Source of the DNA: Acholoe squamosa
Taxonomy: Eukaryota; Annelida; Polychaeta; Phyllodocida; Polynoidae
Reading direction: 5' to 3'
DNA length: 64,000 nt
Assembly: GCA_949317995.1 (NCBI GenBank)
Contig: OX439038.1
Location: forward strand, 65,559,576-65,623,575
Shown here: positions 47,401 through 58,205 of the stretch, piece after piece
How positions within the stretch are numbered: position 1 is the stretch's first letter
Layout: the number at the start of each line of letters is the position of its first letter
Notes under the pieces: generated by a model
The model's database searches: none
Told to the model about the DNA's origin: nothing
What the model saw: only the letters and a program-made list of their open reading frames with translations
Position numbers and translations under genes: made by a program

Positions 47401-48880
47401 GCCTTTTTTTCTATAAGCTCGATCCCGACATAAACTAATTTCTGGGTGGGCAGTAGCAGCCCTGTGGACATGTCCTTACCGCTATAGAAGGCCTCAGCAT
47501 CTAACCTAACAGGCCATAGCATCTCTCCTAAGCATCATTCTCCATATCATGGGCAAATGAGGTATCTATGTCAGCGTGCAACAGCTGGGGAAGCCATATA
47601 CCAGTGGATATAAAAAAACAAAATAAGTTTAACTTCAAGGTCTGATCCAACCAGAAAACAAACAACAATTTTTGTTTTTATTTCTTTTCTATGTTCAGTA
47701 GAAGGAGACTATTGGATATATGCCCTCCTTAGTAGGACCTAAGTACCACCAAAGTATGCAGTTAGACTCGAGCCAGGGTCTTCTGAAGATGTGTTCTGAC
47801 GGATTGCAGTAGGATCTGTCAGGCAACTGTGGCACCGCAAATGCAAAACAACATTCATTCTTCAAGTCCTAATCCTATTTCTGATTGTGGTTGAGCTATC
47901 CTAAAAATGTCTCAGTCAGACAGACAATAACTCTCATCTTTCTGTCTGAGTTCTAATTTTGTCAATTTGATAGATCAGATAGAAATAACTATAGTTGTAG
48001 TAAAGAAATTGTCCTCATAATGAGCATACAATGATAAGGCAGGAAAGGATTCATTGTATGGCATTATAATATATGCACGGCGACAGGCAATTTATACTGC
48101 ACGACACATCGTTTTGACATTTCTTTCAGTCAAAGGTTCAGGGTATAGTGACAACATTATCAGATTATATTCCAATCTTCCTTCCCCTGTAGTTTAATAA
48201 CTACACGTTTTGTGGAAGCCATTCAGTTGTAATTAATGAGAAGATTTGCTAATCGGGACTAGGTTTTTTGTTCACTTGACAATAGTTTACATATATTTTG
48301 TTTGATTTACGAATGTGATAAACAGATTGTATAGAAATTGTGAAATAATATCAGACTTTCAAATATATAGATTCCTACACTGTTATGGCACAATTGTATT
48401 TTTTAAAACCTCATTTTTATAGGCGTAGTTCCAGCAGATAATGGTTCAAAAGGGAGTACACCTGGTATTTACCTTAGCAAAAGGAATAGAAATTGCAAAT
48501 AACATTATTAGCAAAAGGTCAAAATATATAGATATATGAATTTATAATTGAATCAATAGTGAAGCCTTCCTATTTATCACAACATTCATAACTATGGTTC
48601 CAACACTACATATTATTATAGTAAAATGCTAGAGAATGCAAAGCCCCATTAGGGCTGATGCATATATGCTATAGCATAATCTAATCAAGTGGACCACACT
48701 TCCACATCACTCTTTTAGCTCTACCTCATTCGGCCATATTGACTGGATGGTGTTTGCCCCTTATTACAAATCCTAGATTTAATGATAATTCGTTTTGATT
48801 CACACTATCTCGTTTGTTATTTCTATGTGGCATGGTATGCATAGATATCACAATTCTTATTCTTCATATTCAAGAAAAAT
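44474..48880. other. Gene-free stretch with old duplicated blocks
   Basis: Block i (about 45140-45365: TTTGCC...GGATATCAATGTGGG...GAGATACCACTCTG...AGCAGCTT type sequence) recurs at 47215-47420 and, weaker, at 53465-53650. Block ii (about 46110-46310: GTGTTCAAACAGG...TCTTCTTTGTG...GTCCATTAGAAGCTAT) recurs at 52380-52560 and 54945-55140. No frame in the blocks looks conserved as protein. Confidence 0.5.
46861..46932. mobile_element. Half copy of the 58.1 kb hairpin MITE
   Basis: TTGCATTATAGGACAACAGA and GAAGAAGATCGTTGTCTATT match the right arm at 58144-58205. The matching left arm here is decayed to short traces. Confidence 0.7.
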
Positions 48881-49830
48881 AAAATCTCCGTAAAAGCAAC
48901 CATGAAATGAACCCAATCAACAATTTTATTCATATGCGCATGGCCAATGGCCAACTCTCTGGAGTGAAGGTAATAGGGTGCGGAGTTCCGCAGGGCTCAG
49001 TGCTCAGCCCCCTCCTTTTCTTGGCATACATTAATAGTATAACCAAGGTTATACATAACTCAGAATACTACATGTATGCCGATGATTTGGCAATTGTCAC
49101 TTATGGTATTGATCAACATGACATTAGCACAAGACAACAAGACGATCTAGATAGGATCACTCGCTGGTGTAACACCTTTAAACTAACGGTGAATGCCGAA
49201 AAAACTAGAGTGTTATGGGTGTACTCGGATCGAGCTATCCCAGATCTGACTAGGTGTAACGTTACCCTGTGTAATAGTGTATTGGAGAAGGTTGAGTCCT
49301 TTAATTACTTAGGAGTCATTATTGACAAGTACCTCAGTTTCACTGGCCACTGTGAAAAGGTAATGACATCAGCATGTGGCAGATTGAAACATCTCAGAAA
49401 CCTACGTAAATTTATGGACAAGGCACTGTCACTGCGGCTTTACAAACAAATGGTGTTACCAATACTAGGTTATTGTGATATCATTGTTGATGGATCCCGG
49501 GTGGGTGGCATTAAGAGCCTACAGACCATCCAAAATCACTGCCTGAGGACATGCATGCAAATAAGAGATCCTCGAGATATTAGTAGAGATGTACTCCATG
49601 AGGTGTGTGGTTGTAAAAAAACTTCTGCTGAGGAGAAAAGAGCATTTGCTATGTCTCATATACCGGCTTTCTTGTGATGCTAGGAATGTAACCCAGCCAC
49701 CAAGAATGGCCCTGTGTGCTACTCAGCAGCGGTCACTTGATATAAGTAAATTCAGAATTGCAATTAAGTAATGTGTAATGTTATGATAACTGAAATGAAA
49801 TTGCTGTTGTAGCTATTAAATGTAATAAGA
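48880..49830 (+). pseudogene. 5'-truncated LINE: reverse transcriptase C-terminal half
   Basis: The open frame 48907-49677 (256 residues) starts inside the reverse transcriptase. It shows GCGVPQGSVLSPLLFLAYIN (motif B region), YMYADDLAIV (catalytic YADD), then LTVNAEKTRVL, FNYLGVIID (thumb) and CMQIRDPRDISRDVLHEVCG. These belong to CR1/jockey-clade LINEs. A second frame continues the C-terminus to 49771, so at least one frame change is present. The short 3' tail region after 49771 contains AT-rich sequence but no clear poly-A. The endonuclease half is absent, as is usual for 5' truncation during insertion. Confidence 0.88.
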
Positions 49831-52099
49831 CGTGACTACTTTGCATATAACTGTTGGCAACATTGAGTGTCACGGCTGGCCATACATCAATCAATAGAAA
49901 TACTATGCATTACAAAATGAAACCAAGGATGGTGATTTCATCTGCAAGGAAATAGATAGAACTAAACTACCATGGTGTACGAGGTGGCCGATCCACCACG
50001 AGGGGGAGACCCCCCTGAGGGGTGGATCGGCCACCGAGGACACCAGGGGACTTTAGTTCTATATTTATTTATGTTTTTAGAGTGTTTAATTAACTGAAAA
50101 TTAGCAAAATCTGTTACCGTAGTTCACCGCACGAGCGCCCGTCACCATTTTGAATGTTTACATGCACCCAGAACAAGGCTGCAGTGGTGGATCGGCCGCT
50201 GTGGTGGACTGGCACACGTTACGCCACTGGGGGTGTGTGGATCGGCCCTGCAATGCTATCTCTATGGGAAGAAGTTATTTACATAAAATAGTTATTCACA
50301 TTAAATTAAAAGTGTAATTTAAGATGAATGTATTAAGAACTGATTCACAAACGTATACGCATGTAATGTAATGGGCTAATAACAACTTGATGGGCGTTGT
50401 CAGCTATGATCCCAGTGATTGTAAATAATATGCATTACAAAATGGATGGTGATTCTATCTTCATAGAAAGATCACTAAATCAAAAGTGTAATTTAAAATG
50501 ATTGTACCAAGAACTGATTCATAAATGCATATGTATGTACTGTAATGGGCTATTAACAACTAGATGGATGTTGTCAGCTATGATCCTAGAGATTGTAAAT
50601 TAGCAAGGGTGATGGTTTGATGGTTACCTGTCCTTATTGACCTATTGGTTTGTGATAAGCTTAATGTCTCTACTCATATTTATTATATTGATTATGATGG
50701 TGTATTTTGAATATTATTTTTGACCTTAATGAAAATAGCACAATTGTATGTGTGTACTTTCAGGTCAGTGCTATCGGCAGGACGTTTTTTTGTTTTGTTT
50801 TGTTTTTATCTTGACAATGTCTTTTCCAATGTGCTTGTCAGTTAATCAAGTGCCATAGGACATGTCAGGATTGATGAGGCAATCAGAGATGATTAGACTG
50901 ATCGAGAGAATTCACTACTCAAACTGGGGATTGTCAGTCAATTACAAATCAATGAAAATGCTATCAAAGAAATACGTCATACTTCAAATATCGAAGTACC
51001 TGGTAACAGAACCTAAGGCATAGATTATATTACTTACAATCAAAGGTATTTACACAATTTACAGCTAGTTATAAATCTATTCAACAGCACCTAACGTTGG
51101 AAACTACTTACACTAGTCCTTCCGCCTGCCTGAGGCTATTGGGATTCGGCAATAGAGTTGCCTTGCAGGGTGCCTATAATCTATCGGCTGAACATCCTCC
51201 CTGTGGGGTCTATTTTGAGAATACTTGCCATTAAGGTTAAGTGGCCATGATGGAAAGGTCACCTTGACATAGATTTGTGCACAGGTTGAGACAGACTTCA
51301 CTAGTGCCTTAATTACTGGTGTACAAATCTCCGCTATGCCTTCAATGTTCCAACAACTTTACAAACAGCTTTGTAACTGATGTTTATACATGTTTGTACT
51401 TGAAACATACCCTATAGGGCTATGTCAGATCTCTTGGTGAGCCCTCTGACTGTGAGGTCGTGATCTGCTACACTTAATTATGCCATTTAACCTTTCCCAT
51501 GCATCCCACTTTAGATTATCAGCCCATTCATCTAGTATGATATTGTGGTCATTTTTCAACCCTGTATCACAAATCATTGTGAGTTGAGCCCAGCTGGCTG
51601 AAGGCAAATTACACATCCCAGTGAGCACTTTATCTTAAATGCACATTGATGAGGTAGATAATGAATTAGATGCTCCCTGTGTCTACAAGGAGTAGTTCAA
51701 GGTTTGGGACTCAGGTGTGCTCCATTTTATTAACCAGGCCTCCAGTACCTATGTAATTAATGGTGATAAAATGTCTTGAGGGTACCAGCTTTAGATGTAG
51801 GGGTAGAAGGAGTAGCGGCCACGGAAAGACAATAGATTGGCAATCGTGACGTCATCAGATGCATCAGATAAATCTGCTGCTTTACACTATATTGACACAT
51901 ATTTCAATAACTATGCCAGAATCCCTTTATTTGACATAAATTTAATGACATTTTGCCCTCATGAAAATAGAGTAGTGATTCCATTTAAGCGTCATCATTT
52001 TGACCTATTACTCTTTATAGGTCGTTATGTGACAAAGCACATGCATGCACAGTGAGTTTCACTACATCATGCCTTTTGTTAAGCTTCTATGTATCACCC
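49831..52099. other. Gene-free stretch around the hairpin
   Basis: Two imperfect copies of a block of about 180 bp occur at about 50300-50450 and 50485-50600 (TTAAGATGAATGTATTAAGAA, GTAATGGGCTAATAACAACT and TTGTCAGCTATGATCC). No coding signal is seen. Confidence 0.5.
49956..50062. mobile_element. Hairpin MITE, 107 bp, GC-rich core
   Basis: ATAGAACTAAACTACCATGG (left) faces ATAGAACTAAAGTCCCCTGG (right, inverse). Inner arms GGTGGCCGATCCACC and GGTGGATCGGCCACC are exact inverses, around an AGGGGGAGACCCCCCT core. The phrase GTGGATCGGCC recurs at 50188-50198 and 50235-50246, outside the hairpin. Confidence 0.8.
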
Positions 52100-54560
52100 A
52101 GTTTAGTGATGACATTCCATAAATACAATGACACCTAAGGACATGATGCAAACAGATCACTGCCTTCTTGCCATTTATGCATGGCATTAAACTCTTTCTC
52201 TACTCTTTACAAAGGTGACGAATTAAACACTATATTTGATAGGCAAGATGATGGCCTTTCAAATGAAAGAAATGTGTTTATAAAACTACGATAAGACTAG
52301 AACAGCATAAACTCTTTAAAAATGAATACTGGAACCGGCAGCTGGGAACAATAGGTATGTCATGACATTGTTATGCCAGAGGCTCTTAGAGTGTCAAAAA
52401 TGTGTCCATGTTACTCCTTAGGCTTAGTACACATACACTTCACCGGTCTCTTAAAGTGCTTTTCTTCTTCTATACACCTTGGCTAAGTTAGTCATCTCCA
52501 AGTATCTTCTTTGTGTGCCATTCCTCAGTCCATTAGCAGCTATCAGTAGGCTCCTGTGCACCAGATGAGTGAACCCTTACATGTACAGTCAGAAATGGTC
52601 TCTGTACGGCTCTGTACTAGGAGCTCCTCTTTTCTTGTGGAATGTCATGAGGAGAACTTGGGATGCTTGCCATTGACTTGGTGTGGATCATATGTCATAC
52701 TATTAAAAATTTCCATAGAGAATCCTTTTGGAAGTTTCATTTTCATGGTGGCTGTTAAACTAATGGTGAAAGATTGGCAGTCATTGTTGCCAATGAATCT
52801 TCGTTTTTTCAACAGGCAATTTTAAACAGTGTAGTTGATTGCTTCTACTGTGTACAGGTATACAGCCTTGACAAATACAGCTATTGGCCTGTCTACAAGT
52901 ACAAAGGAACTAAGCTACAAATAAGATCTGTTGCCTTAAGCATGACCCCTCTTTCTACTGTATGTGTCTAAATCTCAAGTCCTTAGAACATGCTCTCATT
53001 ATTAATTACGTGTCCCTAGACAGATGGTTGACACTGGTGTCCCCTGAGGAGACACTGTAGCTGATATTACTCTAGGGTGTCTACTTGGATTCAGCTGTGT
53101 GGGGTGATCTGTCTAATTGATTATAAGGTCATGACATAGACAATTTACAGTCCTTTGTTCAGCAATCAGTTTTAGAAAGTTTAGGAGATTTACCAGGGTT
53201 TATCATAAACCTGTGGATCAACATGGTAAAAGGTACGCCCGCGCACCCCCTACCGGGCATACATTTTACATGTTGGTCCTAAAGAACCCTTTACTTAGGC
53301 CTACTTCTTTTGGCATGTAGATATCTAAAATCTGTGAAATCTCAATGGCAATAATAAGTACTAAGGCTCAGTCAAAGATCAATACGAATCCACACCAGAA
53401 CACAAGTATTTATCTTGCAAGATTGGAAATGAATGCAGTTTAGTCTTTTCCTATTTGTTTCTCTGATGAAGATGCAATATAGGAAGTCTCAGAAAAAAGG
53501 GAGCCTGACAAAGCTCCTTATTGGAACCAGAACGAGTATTTGCAACTGCAATGGATATCAATGGGAGCGGGAATGCATATCTTTAAGCTACTGTTGTCTG
53601 TAGCTCTCTGACTACAGGTTCATCCCCTGAGTGGTTTGCATTCTTAATACACAAACAAACGAAATTGGGGATAGCAGAATGAAATAACGGCTGACTGATA
53701 CTTCTAAAGGGCTGAGTGAAGGGAAACTGTCACTCATAGTTGTATTAATTTTATATTGCATCATGCATTTTACTTGACTACTGCCATTGATAGTCTCCTC
53801 CAGCAGAAATGCATTTTAGCAATGTTTAGGGCATAAATCATACAGCATAACCTTCTTCATTGGCTTATCAATATGCTCTTGGGAGAGCTATCTACTATCG
53901 ATAAAGATGTGTGCCATGTGTGCTAACTAAGAAAACCACATAGCTTTGGACATGCAGTAGAGCTAACAGTCTATCCAGAGGAATAATACATCTCTTTTTG
54001 TGATTCCGTAGGATGCAAAATTCTTAGCTACCTGAATGGACTGAACTTGAAACCTGTAACCAGGTCAGAGAGACATCTTTGCATTTCCCTTTGAACCCCT
54101 TTCGCATAAGAAAACAAGGTTTGTCTGTCTTGAACCATTAGCAATCTTACCATATGGATAGAACATTGTGTGTGCACAGATGAGCTTTAAGGACTTTGTG
54201 TCAGGAGCAGCTCTCTCAATATGGGATATTATGGATGAAGCAGATCTAGTGAACATGTATCTTTCATAACTCAGACATTATCCCTTATTACCGTTATCTT
54301 ATGGTCTCTCATTAATGAGAATGATTGATTGTCATATGTTTTCATTCAACACCACAGAAACACCAGTCCTTGATTAAGATAGCCAGCTAAAATCAGGTAT
54401 AGGCCTACTAAAGCTGTCAGGCAGCTGACTTAGACCAACAGGAACACCTGCTGGATCCTTGCTTTCTGTACCGATACTATTCCCTTTTTCTACTCATGGA
54501 CCCAAACTCAGTGCCCACGAAAACAATAAAATAAAAACATGCTGCCAATGGAAATGGCTT
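52100..54560 (+). repeat. Old segmental duplication, unit A
   Basis: Four blocks match unit B (54690-56480) in the same order. They are 52145-52450 (ATGCAAACAGATC...GGAACAATAGGTATGTCAT), 52480-52600 (CAGTCCATTAGCAGCTATCA), 53940-54290 (GACATGCAGTAGAGCTAACAGTC) and 54400-54520 (TCCTTGCTTTCTGTACC). Identity is about 75-80 percent by eye. Confidence 0.75.
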
Positions 54561-54689
54561 CCCCGAAGGGTTGTTTCATTGATAGATTCCTGCAGCTGTG
54601 GTTTGACTTTACAATGATAACACAACCTGTCTTTATAGGATAGAGAGCTAGGACTTAGGGATGAAGATGTAGATATGTGTGGAACGAGA

Positions 54690-56480
54690 GACTGTGATGA
54701 GCTCCATACAAAGACAGTTTGGCCCTTAATAATGCAAACAGATCGCCGGCTTCTTGTCTTTTATGTATGGCAATAGACTCTTTTACTACTCCTTAAAAAG
54801 GTGCCTACGTAAACATTATGTTTGATCAATAACTCAATGGCCTGCCATTTTCAAATAGGGGAAATGTGCTTATTAGCTAGGATAAGACAATATCAGCCTA
54901 GAATCATTAAAAATGAACACGGGAACAATAGGTATGTCATGTCATTATTGTGCCTGAGGCTATTGGGGTGTCAAACAGAGTGTGCCCGTGTTACTCCTAA
55001 GGCTTAGTGCACACTCAACTTGTCATGGTGGCTGCTCATCTTCTCCTACACCCTGGCATACCCACATCAGACCATCATGTCTTGCTTCGTCTGTGTGCTC
55101 ATACATTACCCAGTCCATTGGTAGCAATCAGTAAGCTCCTGTGTACCAGATGGATGAAACCTTACATGTAGCGTCAGCAGTGGTCACATCATCCCACACA
55201 GCTCTGTACTATAGGAGCTGCTCTTTCCATTTGGAACAACCTGTGATTGTTGCAATTGACTTTGTGTTGATATCTTAGTACACTGAAGGCCTGTTGGTGT
55301 TCGGTACCTCCACTATACCCACAGGGATAGCATAATGTAGCGACCTTCCCACCAGTTATGTATTCAAACAAATAGTTTCTGTGTAATCTCAAGGGACTCC
55401 CCATGTATATAAACATGGGGGTAACACCCTTGACAAAACTTGATATAGCCTTTACCCCCACAAGCTGTTTGCAAACACAACCAGGAATTAAATTCTCAGG
55501 AAGCCTATTGTCTTGCCTGCTCCTTCTACTCTATGTGCTTAAATCTGAAGTCCTTAGAACGTACTCCCATCATTAATTCTATCCTTAGTCTAAGAGGGCT
55601 GGTTAGTAATATGGACTAGATCTAGGCAAGGGCACTGCACTTTTGCCCATTGAGGGACCACTCTCACTGACATTACTCTAAGGTGTCATATTGGATTCAG
55701 CTGGGCCTCATACCCGAAAATAGATACCCCAAAACTAGATACCCCAAAACTAGATACCCCAAAACTAGAGCAATCGTAAAAAGTATGTAGTTTTGAACAT
55801 GCAGTAGGGTTAACAGTCCATCATTTTGAACAGATGATTTAATCTTTTTTGCGACTACTAAGATGAAAAAGCCATTATTAAGTTACCCGAATGGACTGAA
55901 CTTGACTATTATATCCGAGTCAGGGAGGCACCTTGCCATTTCTCTTTGCACTGCTTTCACATCAGAAAACAAGTTTTGTCTGTCTTGGACCATAAGTAGT
56001 GATTTTTAGGCTCCTGGACATGTTGATGGGACATTGCATGTGCACAGATAAACCTCAAGGATTTTGTGTCAGGGGTAGCCCTCTCAATATGAGGTATTAT
56101 GGATGAAGCAACTATAATGTACATGCACCTTTCATGACTCAGACGTTATCCTTACTGCTGAACGATGATGTGTGATACAAATTATAATACATTTGTTTGT
56201 AGATATATACCATCATCTCATTGTCTATCAACCATGAGAGTAATGAGTGATCAACTGTTATATTGGTTTACCTAAGTACACCGAAACACCAGTCTGTGCA
56301 TTCATTACCAGCTAAAACCCAAACAAGGCCTACTGGAAGCTGTCAGGCATCAGGTTTCACAAACAAAAACATCTGCTGAATCCTTGCTTTCTGTACCAAT
56401 CTGATTCCCTTTTTCTACTCATGGGCCCAAACTTACCATCCAGAAAAACAACAAAAAAAGAAAACATGGTGCCAATGCTT
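54690..56480 (+). repeat. Old segmental duplication, unit B
   Basis: Collinear with 52100-54560 but shorter; the middle part of unit A (about 53000-53900) has no clear partner. Blocks lie at 54732-55020, 55085-55200, 55795-56155 and 56325-56440. Confidence 0.75.
55721..55765 (+). repeat. 15-bp tandem repeat, three perfect copies
   Basis: TAGATACCCCAAAAC is repeated three times without a mismatch, preceded by an imperfect copy (CATACCCGAAAA). Confidence 0.9.
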
Positions 56481-56484
56481 ATGG

Positions 56485-56564
56485 CAGAGCTATTCAAAGT
56501 TGGGTTGTCATTTACCCTTGAAAATTACACTTTTTGAATGACAACCCAACTTTGAACAGCTCTG
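56485..56564. mobile_element. Hairpin MITE, 80 bp
   Basis: CAGAGCTATTCAAAGTTGGG (left) faces CAGAGCTGTTCAAAGTTGGG (right, inverse) over 28 bases with one mismatch, with a loop of about 24 bases. Confidence 0.8.
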
Positions 56565-57306
56565 TAGACCTTAATAATTGGAGTATCGACAAAAAAGAAA
56601 GTACCCTCGGAAGTCCCTCCGAAATTGTTCTCTACCAATCAAAACTGAAAAGTATGACAATCTTATATCCCCTAATGCTGTTCAAAGCAAAAAGAACTAA
56701 AAAAGAACGTTTTTGCTCAATTTCAGTTTTTGCAAAATTTGTGATACGATCTGCAAAAAGGGCCCTTAGTGCAGGGGGAATAAGGGCCCCTTTCCTAGTA
56801 CATGTCACAAATAACAAAATGTTATATTATGGAAGGAAATTGATAAAGCTTCCAACTGTGTATAATATGTACAGGTCTGTTGTGTTTTACAGTTTTTGTA
56901 CAGGAAAATCTGTTTTTGTGGAATCTCCCCCTTATGACCCCTTAAAATGAAGTATTTGATAAACAATTGACACTTTTAATAAGCTGACCCTACATTATTC
57001 TTAACTCTTTTGATCTAAACAAAAAATGCCAAACCTACTTCATAGCAGAAAGGATCCTAAATGCACTTCAAGAGATGAATGTTGATTGCATCAATGGGGT
57101 AACATGATCATGTATTTGGTAACCTTCCCAAGGCATGGCATTTGAGTATTAAAGAGGACAATTCATTCAGACATTTCATGAAAAAAAAAAAACTCTCTGA
57201 ATGCTAAAGGCCTCTGTAAATCGCTTTCAGAAGTTATCCGTTGACAGTATTCAAGATGTCTACAAAATATAATGAATCAGATTGCCTACAGGGATAGCCC
57301 ACATAT

Positions 57307-57418
57307 TAGAGAGTTTAAGATCACGACTTGTACAGCAACATGTACATCTAGAATGATTGAAAATGGTAGGCTAGACGTTGCAGTACAAGTTACAAGTGAG
57401 CAAATCTTAAACTCTCTA
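57307..57418. mobile_element. Hairpin MITE, 112 bp
   Basis: TAGAGAGTTTAAGAT (left) faces ATCTTAAACTCTCTA (right) exactly. Inner pairs ACTTGTAC and GTACAAGT, and TGCAACGTCT-type arms, extend the stem. Confidence 0.8.
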
Positions 57419-58084
57419 CTATCCTTGTTCATTTTTGACGGGTTTGGCCAGCCTTTGTAAAAATATGAAAAATAATGCTGCAGTATTGCAATATTATTAA
57501 ACTTTACTGGGAAAGGTGGGGAGACTTTATACAATCCTATTCCTCCATATCATAGGTTAAACATTGTATGTTTGTAATTTCAGTTATCAACCTTTCTATT
57601 TTCAAGGGCGATATTAGGTATAGCGGATGAAATGAAATATTTCACGAGCACTTATTTAATGAAAGATTAGCACTTCAACCACTTTTTGCAACACAATTTT
57701 ATCAAAAGAGGAGTGACTACCTTTTTAGTATAGGGTGGGGGATGCCTCATAAAGGGTGCAATAGAGCATGGATGTGGGAAGTGAGGTACCTACCATGAAA
57801 TTCCACTTCCTTAACATTTTGGAAACAACCTCCAGTGATTCTTTGTCGAGTGGTTGGTGTGTGGTGATATCTTCAGTTTTAGTTAAATGATATTATATAC
57901 TGTTATAAAATGGCTGGCAGTGCTCTGCTGCATGATAGAAGTGACCTTGAGTGCATTATAGGAGAGTAGTGCATACCTGAGCAAGGTCACCATAGCTGTA
58001 AACAAGTCAAGGGCCATTAATTGGTCTAGACATACCTTAGTTGGGTACTTAAGTGATTGGAATGAAATGTACAATGTTTTATAA

Positions 58085-58205
58085 AGACAATAGACAACTC
58101 CTTCTTCACATCTTGACTGCCTGTTGTCCTATAATGCACTCAGATGCATTCGTGCATTAAAGGACAACAGGCAGTCTTGATGTGAAGAAGATCGTTGTCT
58201 ATTCT
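58085..58205. mobile_element. Hairpin MITE, 121 bp, near-perfect
   Basis: AGACAATAGACAACTCCTTC at the left faces GAAGATCGTTGTCTATTCT at the right. Inner arms CTGCCTGTTGTCCTATAATGCA and TGCATTAAAGGACAACAGGCAG are nearly exact inverses, with a loop of about 14 bases. A half copy lies at 46861-46932. Confidence 0.85.

Noticed and set aside
51837-52055. 72-residue open frame
   Set aside because: No motif or conservation signal; it lies at the edge of a non-coding duplicated unit.
55390-55420. Short palindrome CCCCATGTATATAAACATGGGG
   Set aside because: Too short and isolated to call an element.
56534-56950. 138-residue open frame as a host gene
   Set aside because: It begins inside a hairpin MITE and has no recognisable domain.
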